Below are positions 24,545 through 34,525 of a stretch of DNA of 64,000 nucleotides, one piece after another. Below the pieces are notes generated by a model. That model was given only the letters and a program-made list of their open reading frames with translations, made no database searches and was not told where the DNA came from. The position numbers and the translations under genes are program-made. Within the stretch, counting starts at the first letter, position 1, and every line of letters begins with the position of its first letter. The stretch is from Primula veris (Eukaryota; Streptophyta; Magnoliopsida; Ericales; Primulaceae): NCBI GenBank assembly GCA_963682055.1, contig OY821746.1, positions 25,982,481-26,046,480 of the forward strand, given 5' to 3'.

Positions 24545-26475
24545 TGTCACGCCCCAAATTCCATATACACGGATATCGAGGCATGACCCTTTTAAAACAA
24601 AAGAAAATAGAACATGTTGGTACGAAATTAAAATTTTTAAAAGAAAACATTAGTGAGCTAAAGGAACAATTAAACAATAAATGAAAGTGTTTGCCAAACG
24701 CGGCTACAAGACGAAACAGTTTTGACAAATTTATAAAAAGAAATAAACGAATTTAAATTGCTCGTAGGCTACAACCTCAAAATATAATTTAATTGAAAAG
24801 AAAATGAAAGCCCCGAGCCCATGTGATGTATTGCCATAGCTCCTAACCGAACGTCTCAACCTAAATTGTACCTGAAATACAAAATTGTAACGGTGAGTCC
24901 CACGTACATAACTAGACGGGACGGCACCACATACACCATCACTCCATCCCATAAATGCAATAGCTCACAAATTCTACAACTACGATAATCGACGTATAAA
25001 AAGAAAGATAATGACATTCTACAACTACGATAAATTAAATAAATTAAATACACATCAACAGCATACATGGACCTCTCACGCCCTTACCCCAGTCCGTAAG
25101 GTAGGTCATTCCCTATCCCTTCGGCCGTCTTCTGTCCCCGGAATTAGGGAGAGACAGAGACCATTGCAACATAAAAGTAGATTTATAGTGCGCACTTGGA
25201 CCTCTCACGCCACTCATCCCAGTCCGTAAGACGAGTCATTCCCTATCCCTTCGGCCGTCTTATGCCCCCGGAATTAGGGAGATACATAGACCATTGCTAA
25301 CAATAAAATAAATATAGTGCACACTGGGACCTCTCACGCCACCTACCCCAGTCCATAAGGTAGGTCATTCCCTATCCCCTCGGCCGTCTTCTGTCCACGG
25401 AATTAGGTAGAGACAGAGACCATTGCCACTACAGCTAAATCACAAGGCCTCGGCCAATAATATAAAATCATCCAATTAACACAATCTCATACGTATAAAT
25501 ATTAAGGCCTCGGCCAATAATATTATACTATTCAAATAACACCATCTCATACGTCACTTAACGTAATACAACATAACACATAACCGCATGTACTAAATTC
25601 ACAACTAGCCAAACGCTATAACAACATAAAATCACTTTCAAGCATTTTAACAAACACCTTGTATGCATAAACTACAATTCACCATTATTCAACATAAATT
25701 TACCCAATAACATCAATAATTATATAATCACATAATCAACGCATAAAACATGTAAACTCATCCATAATCTCATTAATCCGAAATTAATATAACTAACTCA
25801 TCAATTTCTCCCATTCAGATAAGTGAATAAAACATACAACAAATAAACCCAATTAACAATTTATAAACCTAATTAAGATAAAAGGCATAAACCCCCAATT
25901 TCTAATAAACGCAAAACCAAATCCTAACATACACCATCGTCTAGTCGCAATGGATAACCCCCGTTACCTTAGAGCGTAGAAGAGATGCTTCCGGTATGAA
26001 CCCGCTAACGTGGTTTCTTCTTCTCCTTTTTCTCTCTTTTCTCTCTTGTTTTTGGCTGGTTTTAGGTTTAATGAATTAAAAGTGGGCTGATTTGAGGTTT
26101 AGAAAAACTGTTTTTAGATAGTTTGTGGAAGCGAACTATTTGGTCCCCATAGTTCTAAAAGTTAACTTTAAATCCAAAAATATTGTTTTTCTACTCAAAA
26201 ATAACAAATCTTTAGAAACAAATTTATTGGGCCCTTTTTATTAGTAAAATTAGTAACAGGTTTTTAAAATAAAGCTTTTTGGAAGAGTTTCGGTTTTTGG
26301 CTAAAAATTAGTCGAGTGACCGGTTTTTGGTAAAATTTGAATAAAACGTTTTTGGATAAATTAATTCCTAATTAAAAACACTTATAAAAATACGTTTTTG
26401 GTAAAATTTGAATAAAACGTTTTTGGATAAATTAATTACTAATTAAAAACACTTATAAAAATACGGGATGTTACA
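24545..26475 (-). repeat. 5' LTR (1931 bp)
   Basis: This copy matches the 17490 LTR almost base for base over its length. It differs by a small deletion near 25080, a few substitutions and a tandem duplication of about 70 bp (CGTTTTTGGTAAAATTTGAA unit, about 26325-26462) near its outer end. Confidence 0.93.
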
Positions 26476-26480
26476 TTTCC

Positions 26481-26760
26481 AATCAATATGCGACTTTTTT
26501 CACCGGAAAGTGGGGGTTTTCACCCGAAAGCGGTTTTTTTTATTAATAGAAAGCGGCTTTTCCCAATGGAAAGCTATTATTTTCATTGGAAAACAGTTTA
26601 ATTTACAAGAAATTGTAGTTTTAATTAAAAAGGAGACTTTTTTCATCACTAATGTATCTTTTTTCTTAAACTGGGGGCAATTCACTAGCATGGTTACAAG
26701 GAGTGTTTTACATTCAAAAAATGGCTTTTCTCGTCGAAAAAGGGTTTTTAGATGCCGAAT
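26481..26760. repeat. degenerate short tandem repeat, right part
   Basis: This continues the array at 16990-17489, with the same ACTTTTTTCACC and AAAGCGGTTTTT pieces. Joining the two sides across one TTTCC restores a continuous repeat, which supports the LTR element's boundaries. The overlapping open frames here are repeat artefacts. Confidence 0.6.
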
Positions 26761-26969
26761 TACATAGTTTTTTAATTGGTAAGACTTGTTCTTTATTTTC
26801 ATTATACATTTGTTACTTAATTAGACAAACCAAGGAGGCCTGTAAAAAATTGTGTATCATACACCAGACTTTGAGTATTTTAGGGAAGACGGTAGAACAA
26901 TATCGTGAATCTTTCCGATCTTTTCGTGTAAAGTAAGATCGGGTAAAGTGTCGATAACGTGTTATAATA

Positions 26970-27208
26970 CATACTCACTCCGTCCCAAAACAATAGTGCA
27001 TTACGAAACCACGTGCCAATTTTGATCGGGTAATACCAAAATTATCGAAATGAATTTTTAAAAAATTTAATCATATAGTTTAAAAGTTCAATTATATTAT
27101 TAGATTTTGATTTTTTTTTTTATTTCGGTAATTTTTATACAAATTATTGTGTGGTCAAAATTGACACATGATTTCATAGTGAACTATTATTATAATACGT
27201 AATGAGTA
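26970..27208. mobile_element. Stowaway-like MITE
   Basis: The left end is TACTCACTCCGTCCCAAAAC, and the reverse complement of the right end is TACTCATTACGTATTATAAT followed by similar inverted text. About 240 bp, AT-rich, non-coding. It immediately precedes a Helitron-like copy. Confidence 0.55.
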
Positions 27209-27228
27209 TTAGTTTATATACTTATCAT

Positions 27229-27524
27229 TCTATTATAATAAGTCAACCCAAGAAAAATTGAGGCTGCTCAATTTAGCCACTTTTTTCCAAAAATACCCTC
27301 ACTCTATTTTAATAATTACCAATATACATAATCTAATTAATTAACTATTTGTCCTCAATATATTTTACTAATTACGGATGTACCCTAAATTAATTAACAA
27401 TTCGTTTTAACCTCCGTAACTATAATAAATTATACAAAATCTGAATATTATGTTAAAAATAAAATATATTACGAGATTTATGTCATTACGCGTCTCACAC
27501 GCAACGCGTGGGCAACTTTACTAG
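27229..27524 (+). mobile_element. non-autonomous Helitron-like element
   Basis: It starts TCTATTATAATAAGTCAAC and ends with a hairpin-forming ACGCGTCTCACACGCAACGCGT, a spacer and CTAG, followed by T. About 296 bp, with no coding potential. Confidence 0.65.
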
Positions 27525-27821
27525 TATTAGAATAAGTCAACCCAATTCAAATAAAACTGCACAATTTAGACATTTTTTTTCAAAAATACTCCTACAACTT
27601 TATATTAATTACAATAATATCATACTCCCATAAAAATATAAAAAATATAAAAAATAAAAAATAATAAAAAGTATTTATCACTCTTTAACAATCAAACATT
27701 CTTTTAAATGTTAAACTATATTTTTTTTATTATCAACATATTTATATCATAACTGTATATATTTTATATATTTTTATTACATTACGCACCGTACACGTAA
27801 TGCGTGAGGTACGATTACTAG
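27525..27821 (+). mobile_element. second Helitron-like copy in tandem
   Basis: It begins with TTAGAATAAGTCAACCC, the family's 5' text, directly after the CTAG of the previous copy. It ends with a decayed hairpin (ATTACGCACCGTACACGTAA) and CTAG. Two copies joined end to end suggest insertion next to a copy or read-through of the 3' end. Confidence 0.6.
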
Positions 27822-28029
27822 TATATATACATGTAGATATCAGCTAGAGAGAGAATAAGTACCTCATGTATTTCTTATATATAGAAATTACGATGTAAAA
27901 AATTCACCAATTTCTATATTATATAGGGATGTTAAAGCATATACGAAATGACCATACACAAGTCCAAACTCTCCCTATACAGTCAGGAATAGTTTAATTT
28001 ATAAAGTATTTTAACACCCATTTACAACG

Positions 28030-28275
28030 TTATTAAACATACTGACTCCTTCCAAAATGTTGAAGCTGTCTACATACGTGCAACTTTAATAGGTAAATAT
28101 TTTGTTTTTAAATTGTCGAAATATAAATTTAAAAATTTGCTCATATAGTTTAACATTTGAACAATGTGATTAAATTTTAAAATTTTTTATTTCGAAAACT
28201 TCTATATGAGTTATTTATTGGTTAAAATTGCACTAGTTTCGTATAACACCAATAATTTGAAAGGGATGAAGTACT
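28030..28275. mobile_element. decayed Stowaway-like MITE
   Basis: ACTCCTTCCAAAATGTTGAAG at the left is partly complementary to TTTGAAAGGGATGAAGT at the right, with TACGTGCAACTTTAAT-type text inside, as in the other Stowaway-like copies here. The boundaries are approximate. Confidence 0.4.
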
Positions 28276-28284
28276 AACCAATAC

Positions 28285-28506
28285 TTCCTCCGTACCATTT
28301 TATAAGTCATATACGAAACGACATGTAATTTTAACAGAAAAATAACTCGTATTCAAATTTTTAAAATATATATTTTTTAAATTTTATCCTATAGTTTAAC
28401 TATATATAAAAAATTTAAATTTTACATTTCTCTAATTTAGTTATATGTTCACGTTCGGTAAAAATTAGACGTAAATTTTACAAAAGAGGGAGGGAGGGAG
28501 TATTCA
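28285..28506. mobile_element. Stowaway-like MITE upstream of seipin
   Basis: The left end is CTTCCTCCGTACCATTTTAT and the right end is GAGGGAGGGAGGGAGTATTC, which pair as inverted termini of the CTCCCTCC class. It ends about 125 bases before the seipin start codon, so it may overlap the promoter. Confidence 0.55.
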
Positions 28507-28585
28507 TAAAAGTGAGGTGTAAAGAGGGAGCAGGGTTTAAACTACACGTGTCACATCCCCATCATCACCATGCATGCCACCATCT

Positions 28586-28620
28586 CTATCTCTCTCCTCT
28601 TTCTCTCTCTCTCTCTCTCT
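28586..28620 (+). promoter_or_regulatory. CT-rich 5' leader of seipin
   Basis: A (CT)n run just upstream of the chosen start codon. Such pyrimidine runs are common in plant core promoters and 5' leaders. Confidence 0.5.
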
Positions 28621-28630
28621 ACACCCAAAC

Positions 28631-31450
28631 ATGGCATCTTCATCTTCATCGCATAAACGAAAACGCCAACGTATAATCATACCCCCAGTTATCTCCACCA
28701 CAACCGAACCTCCATTACAACAACAAACTCAACAAAAACACGCAAAAAACAACCAACAAAACCCTAACCTGCTTAGCAGATTAGGCCTCGGCATTGTATC
28801 GGCTCTCTATGCATTTTCCATATTAACAACGCTGATGGTGGTAGCGTTTTTGCTAGGGTTCGGAGCGGTGACGGTGTGGGTGGAGGAGCCTGTGTTCATT
28901 AGAGAGAGGGTGTATTTCGACTATGCCAAGGCTTGGCCTGTGGCGGTTGTGAGGTTGTCAGGGTGTTCATACGAGAGTAGTGTCGTGCCTGTTGGACATG
29001 GTTTTGTTGTTCAGTTGGTTCTGGTGATGCCTGAGTCGGATTATAATCAGGAGATAGGCGTCTTTCAGGTATGCATGCATTGCGACTTGCTAGTTTTTTT
29101 TTTTTTTTTTGAAATCATGCGACTTGCTAGTATATATCAAATTATTAAAAGAGTTTTGCATGTTAATTTAGAGTTTTGTGTATGACTATAAAGCAGTGTT
29201 TTAAAAAGGGAAAGGGTAATAAGCTTAAGCTTTTAGAGGCTTAAAAAGCATAAAATGAGCTTTTTAGGGGTTTTTTGGCTTGATTGAATCGAGCTTTTAT
29301 CGATCTTTGAGTAGTGTTTTTTTTAACTACAAAAAGCACGCTTTTTGAAAACAATGTTGTAAAATAACGATGCTATTTAATAGCAGTATTTTTTTATATT
29401 AATTTTGAAGAATTACAAAACTTTTAGTGCGTCGTCGTGTAAAATTTCAACAATCATTGCACTTGTTGTAGCACTGTGTAGGGAGGAGTTGGTCAATTTG
29501 AGTTTTTGGGAGAGAAAAGTGAACTTGGTTTCTGTCTTGAGTGTAATTAATAGTAAATTTAACATTACTTGTTTCGCGTAGTTTTGTTTTGATGAATTTG
29601 GGGATCGAGGAATGAATTTATTGAGTCTCTTGGACATGAATGTGGGACAAAGGATTGGAGTGACTGTCATTTTTCGGATGTTTTCTTAGATAAAATATAG
29701 TAATGGACTTACGAACAAAAACATCTGATATAGAGTCTCGAAATTACAATTTTAATTGATATACGTTGCTGCATTTTTTAAGGAAATAAAACTGGTTACA
29801 CTTGCAACGTCTCTATATGAGTTTCCAGTTAATTAAATCAAACATCTCAATTTGATGGTGCATGGTATCCAACCTTCTAAACTAAAAGAATAGAACTTAG
29901 CTAACTGAAAGAGCTCCTACTCGAAAAAGATACTTATTACCAAGAGTGTTGGTTTTCATTACTAAAAATAATCCAATGAATTATTTACTTTAAATGTATG
30001 TTTCTTCGGGATTCATTTGTTGTTTCGTTTAGTGAACTCTTGCTCTTAATCAGAGATTATTATATTGTGGTATAAAGCAGGACGAAAAAGTGGCTCTGCT
30101 ACGCTAGAGTGTAGTTCTGTTTTACGAGAGTTGAGTACAACTTTGAACCCTGTAATTTTTAAAAACCAGATTTTTATACTAACAGTGTCCATTTCGATAT
30201 ACTCCTTTCTCATAGAAACACTTCACTCAATAATTAGCAATTTACAAATATCAGACATCAACCAAGGAGTTTATCAAGTTGGTACGGATCGTACTTTCCA
30301 TCAGAATACATATGCAAGATTACTGGAAGCCATTGTCTCGGATTGGATGAGCCCTTAACCTCAAACTTTTGTTCTACCAAAACTGCATCACTAAACATTT
30401 TAAGAATCATGTTTTCTTCCTCGATAAATTCCAGAAATACTGCATTTACCCGACTCAATTGAGAAATCTATTAATTAAAACTAGAATCTTGGCTAAAAAG
30501 GAGAAAAAATGCCATGTAGATTAATAAAGAAGACCACAAGGACAAGAAATATCGCATTGGAGAATCATGAATTTCATGGAAATATACTCTTGTTTTCATA
30601 TTTTATTTTTGAACTTGGGCTCCTATCAAAAGAATTAGTGTATAATATTGAACATATGGACAATTTATGATCCAATGATCCATGATGTTACTTTCTAGCT
30701 ACTAGCTAGTTTTTTTCTTCCCAAGGTTCTCATATAGGGATTAACTTGTTCTCACAGGTGGTTACCGATTTAATATCCACAATTGGAAATGTCACAGCAA
30801 GAACCAGCCAACCTTGTATGCTCAAGTACAGAAGCTTGCCCATTCGACTAATGCGTACATTTCTTATGGGTGTACCCTTGTTAATTGGTCTCACATCAGA
30901 AACGCAAAAAATGATCATTCCAGTTTTGAACCATAAAGAAAAAAGATTTACAAGAACCGGAGCTATCAAGGTAACCCTGATCCCTCGCCCCGGTACAAAT
31001 TTTGTACCGCAAATATACGAGGCGGAAATAATCTTGAATTCGAAGCTGCCTTGGAGAAAAGAGATAGTACGGCGATGGAAATGGACATTTTGTGTTTGGA
31101 CGTCGTTGTATATCTACGTTTTGCTTGTACTAGTTCTCCTTTCTTGCTTTAGAAATGTAATTTTTCCACGTGTCGTTGAAGTTGAGCGAGAGGAGGAAAT
31201 AGTTAAGGACGAAGAAAAGGAGACTGATGAGGGTGTGAAGGAGGGGAGATTAAAGGATAGGGAGGTGTCGGAAATGTTGAGGAAGTGGCGGCGTAGGAGA
31301 AGCAAGAGAAAAGCGATTAAGTTATTCGATGACGGTTTATCAGACACAATAGGACTTTCTTCTGCTCCGAGTGTGACTATAACGAGGGATGAAACTCTTT
31401 CGGACAGCGGTGGCGTGGAAGATTCTGAGTCAGGCTGTTTCGCGAGATAA
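28631..31450 (+). CDS. SEIPIN1: seipin (lipid-droplet biogenesis protein), two exons
   Basis: Exons 28631-29068 and 30758-31450, joined GT-AG in frame, give 376 residues, close to Arabidopsis SEIPIN1. Seipins form ring oligomers in the ER membrane at lipid-droplet sites and bind neutral lipid and phosphatidic acid. The protein shows a basic, Q-rich N-terminus, a membrane segment (about residues 53-79), the lumenal domain (SQPCMLKYRSLPIRLMRTFL, GVPLLIGLTSETQ, YEAEIILNSKLPW), a second membrane segment (WTFCVWTSLYIYVLLVLVLL, about 256-277) and an acidic, then basic, cytosolic tail. An in-frame ATG at 28574 would add 19 residues encoded by the CT-rich leader; I prefer 28631. The isoform (1 versus 2/3) is judged from the short N-terminus only. 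Confidence 0.93.
29195..29350 (-). repeat. AAGCTCGATTCAA-type repeat in seipin intron
   Basis: On the minus strand the text AAAAGCTCGATTCAATCAAG ... CTAAAAGCTTA matches a dispersed repeat also seen three times in PWWP intron 1 (near 57650, 58380 and 59325, each with AAGCTCGATTCAAAGCTTAA or a close form, then GGCCGCTAAAAGCTTAC). It is a dispersed, AGCTT-rich, non-coding element. Confidence 0.5.
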
Positions 31451-32237
31451 GTTCTAGAGCTTGTTTGGCTGCAGATTTTAGGAAGATAAGCTGGTTTTCT
31501 TTATGAGGTTGACAAAGAAACTGGGTCCATCCAGCTTAGAAGATCTAGCTTATTTCGGGCCAGAAAATCGGAAAAAATCAGTTTTCAAGATGGTCGACGG
31601 AATGGGAATTAGCTCTTTAAACAAAAAAACAGAAAAGTTGGGCTTAAAAGATGCAACCAAACAAGGGCTTACTTGACATTTTGTACGTTTAGATAATGTA
31701 TGTATTTGTTGATTTGTGTTTAAAAACGAGCTGTTAATATTCTGCACATTTGCATATTTATGCCTTTGAACTGTTCAGTATGCCTGAAATTCCATGTCAT
31801 CGACTCATTGTTAAGGCCTTGTATGTTATATAATATATACTGGCTTTTACTTTTACCTTTTTTGCTTATAAGTACGAGAATTCGTTGTTTGGGAGGTACA
31901 ACAAAAGCATACTTCTGGCTGCCAATTAGTATACTTTTCAATAATACAATTAACTTTAATATACTTTTCTCCAAAATTGTACCATACCCAACAAGATTTT
32001 ATCAAATCCTAATAGAAAAACAATACTCATAATTTATTTTAAATAATTATTACTAAAACATACCATACTTGTACCTATGAGGATACTGTTCCACACCCAC
32101 AGCAAAAATACACTTGTGCTTTTTAAGTTTTAACTACCACCAGATGAGGCCAATATCATCGTGATGAAAATTTGTAGAACACAAAGTTTTGGGCAAATCA
32201 ACTGATTTGGTTACGTTTAAAAATGCTCCATATTTGG
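31451..32237. other. seipin 3' region and intergenic spacer
   Basis: This stretch holds the seipin 3' untranslated region and AT-rich spacer up to the long-TIR element. The short open frames on both strands here overlap and match nothing. No further gene is seen. Confidence 0.5.
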
Positions 32238-32391
32238 GGGAAAGTATTTTTTCAAAGTGGTAAAAGCCAATTTTAATAAGCTAATCGGACTTGTCAGTGT
32301 TGGTGTCAGTGTTGATCAGCACGTGATATTTTTTTATGGTACAAATATGGCCAATTATGAATTTGGACATAAAACATAACTCACAAATATA

Positions 32392-32925
32392 ATTTTTTTT
32401 TAGGACAATTCAACTGAGAGATTCTTTTGTTTGTTTGATACACCTCCATTACGTGGTTTTTTTTATTCTTTTTAAAAAAATACAAAACACACTCCCCTGT
32501 ATTACTCGCGTCCTTATATACATATATGTTATTATAATAACATTCTCAAAACTCCCGTTTTATAACCCAAACAGAACAATCTCAAATCTAATTTATCTTC
32601 ATTTTACACTGTCTTCATTTTCGTACAAGGTAATTCATTTTCTTTTACAATAATTTAATTAAATATTGTTTTAACACCATTATTTGATAATAATTTGTTG
32701 ATAAGTTTTGAAGCATTTAATTTTTTTTCAATTGTAATTACACTATTTTTTTTTAGGCAGGCTTCTTAATTGTAATTGGCTTCTCAATTGTAATTACAAT
32801 GAATAAAAATTACATTTGATGGAGTGTGTTTTGTATTTTGTTAAAAAGAATAAAAAAACCACGTGAGAGACGTGTACCAAACAAACAAATGAATCTTTTA
32901 GTTGAATTATCCCAAAAAAAATTTT
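32392..32925. mobile_element. nested TIR element in the left arm
   Basis: The left end TTTTTTTTAGGACAATTCAA and the reverse complement of the right end TTTTTTTTGGGATAATTCAA match, and pairing continues about 110 bases (TTGTTTGTTTG, ACGTGGTTTTTTTTATTC, ACAAAACACACTCC). The right arm of the host element passes from the ACAAATATA block to the TTGGTCCA block without this segment, so it inserted afterwards. Confidence 0.65.
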
Positions 32926-33226
32926 GGGGTAAATTTTGGATTGGTCCATGAAAACATAAGTATTTAAGGATTGGTCCATGAAACTGGATTGGTCCATTTC
33001 CCATAACTAACCAATAAAAATGTAAAAAATCAGAAAAAATAAAAAAATTCCAGAAAATAAAAATACAAAAATGCAAAAATAAAAAAAATATGAAAAAATG
33101 CAAAAAAAATTAAAAGAGGCAAAACCCCGAAAAAATATGAATTTTTTTTAAAAATCCCAAAAAATAAAATAAAAATCTCATAAAATCAACAAAAATCTAA
33201 AATCAACAAAAATCCAAAAACGCAAA

Positions 33227-34525
33227 AAAAAAAAAACAGTCTGAACTATTTTAAGTCATTTTAAAAACAGTCTCAACCATTTTAAGTCATTTTAAAAACA
33301 GTCTGAACCAAAAACAGTCTGAACTTTTTTAAGTCATTTTAAAAACAGTCCGAACTGTTTTTTTTTTAAACAGTCCGGACTGTTTTTTTTTTAAACAGTC
33401 CGGACTGTTTTTTTTTTTAAACAGTCCGGACTGTTTTTTTTTTAAACAGTCCGGACTGTTTTTTTTTTAAACAGTCCGGACTGTTTTTTTTTTTAAAACA
33501 GTCCGGACTGTTTTTTTTTTAAAACAGTCCAGACTGTTTTTTTTCAAAAACAGTCCGCACTGTTTTTTTTTAAAAAACAGTCCTTTAAAAAAACAGTCCG
33601 GACTGTTTTTTTTTTTAAAACAGTCCGAACTGTTTTTTTTTAAACAGTCCGAACTGTTTTTTTTTTAAACAGTCCGAACTGTTTTTTTTTTAAAACAGCC
33701 CGAACTGTTTTTTTTTTAAACAGTCCGAACTTTTTTTTTTAAAACAGTCTGAACTGTTTTTTTTAAAAACAGTCTGAACTGTTTTTTTTAAAACAGTCTG
33801 AACTTTTTTTTTTTAAAAACAGTCTGAACTGTTTTTTTTTTTAAACAGTCTGAACTATTTTTAAGTCATTTTAAAAACAGTCTGAACTATTTTAAAAATA
33901 GTCTGAACTATTTTAAAAACAGTCTGAATTGTTTTTTTTAAACAGTCTGAACTGTTTTTTTTTAAAACAGTCCGGACTGTTTTTTTTAAAAAACAACCCG
34001 GACTGTTTTTTTTTAAAAACAGCCCGGACTGTTTTTTTTTAAAAACAATTAAAACAGTCCGGACTGTTTTTAAAAAAAAATAGTCCGGACTGTTTTTTTT
34101 TTAAAACAGTCTGAATTTTTTTTTTAAAACAGTCCGAACTGTTTTTTTTTTTAAAACAGTGCGAACTGTTTTTTTTTTTAAACAGTCCGAACTGTTTTTT
34201 TTTAAACAGTCCGAACTGTTTTTTTTTTAAAAACAGTCCGAACTGTTTTTAAATTTTTTTTTTTTTTAAAACAGTCCGAACTGTTTTTTTTTAAAAACAG
34301 TCCGAACTGTTTTTTTTTTTAAAACAGTCTGAACTGTTTTTTTTAAAAAACAGTCTGAACTTTTTTTTTAAAAAACAGTCTGAACTTTTTTTTTTAAAAA
34401 CAGTCTGAACTGTTTTTTTTTTAAAACAGTCTGAACTTTTTTTTAAAAAAATAGTCTGAACTATTTTTAAGTCATTTTAAAAACAGTATGAACTATTTTA
34501 AAAACAGTCTGAACTGTTTTTTTTT
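33227..34525. repeat. palindromic satellite array (AAACAGTCCGGACTGTTT units)
   Basis: Roughly 45 units of 25-30 bp. Each has an inner dyad such as AAACAGTCCGGACTGTTT (perfect 18-bp palindrome), with variants CAGTCCGAACTG and CAGTCTGAACTG, separated by T8-T12 and A3-A5. Three landmark units containing AAGTCATTTTAAAAACAGT (near 33256, 33865 and 34468) divide the array into two cycles of about 600 bp, each running from CCGGAC through CCGAAC to CTGAAC variants. Confidence 0.9.

Larger units (their letters stand above)
17490..26475 (-). mobile_element. Tekay/chromovirus-like LTR retrotransposon, non-autonomous, minus strand
   Basis: Two near-identical LTRs, 17490-19350 and 24545-26475, both begin TGTCACGCCCC and end GGGATGTTACA as read on the plus strand. 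They are flanked by a perfect 5-bp target duplication, TTTCC (17485-17489 and 26476-26480). The element runs on the minus strand, where the LTR reads TGTAACATCCCG...GGCGTGACA. A primer site TGGTATCAGAGC (iMet tRNA) sits beside the 24545 LTR. A TTTCGGGACGAAATTC motif plus a purine tract sit beside the 19350 end, both as in Ty3/gypsy Tekay elements. The 5.2-kb interior has no frame longer than about 75 codons, so gag and pol are absent or unrecognisable and the element must have moved in trans. The near-identical LTRs imply recent insertion. Confidence 0.93.

Noticed and set aside
26468..26936. Three overlapping open frames of 77-100 codons
   Set aside because: They fall in a degenerate short tandem repeat that flanks the LTR element.
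28574..28630. Upstream in-frame ATG for seipin adding 19 residues
   Set aside because: The added residues come from a CT-microsatellite leader (runs of Ser and Leu) and do not look like seipin N-termini; the ATG at 28631 is preferred, though the upstream start cannot be excluded.
33227..34525. Regularly spaced repeat that superficially resembles a CRISPR array
   Set aside because: The units are palindromes separated by simple T and A runs, not unique spacers, and this is plant nuclear DNA.
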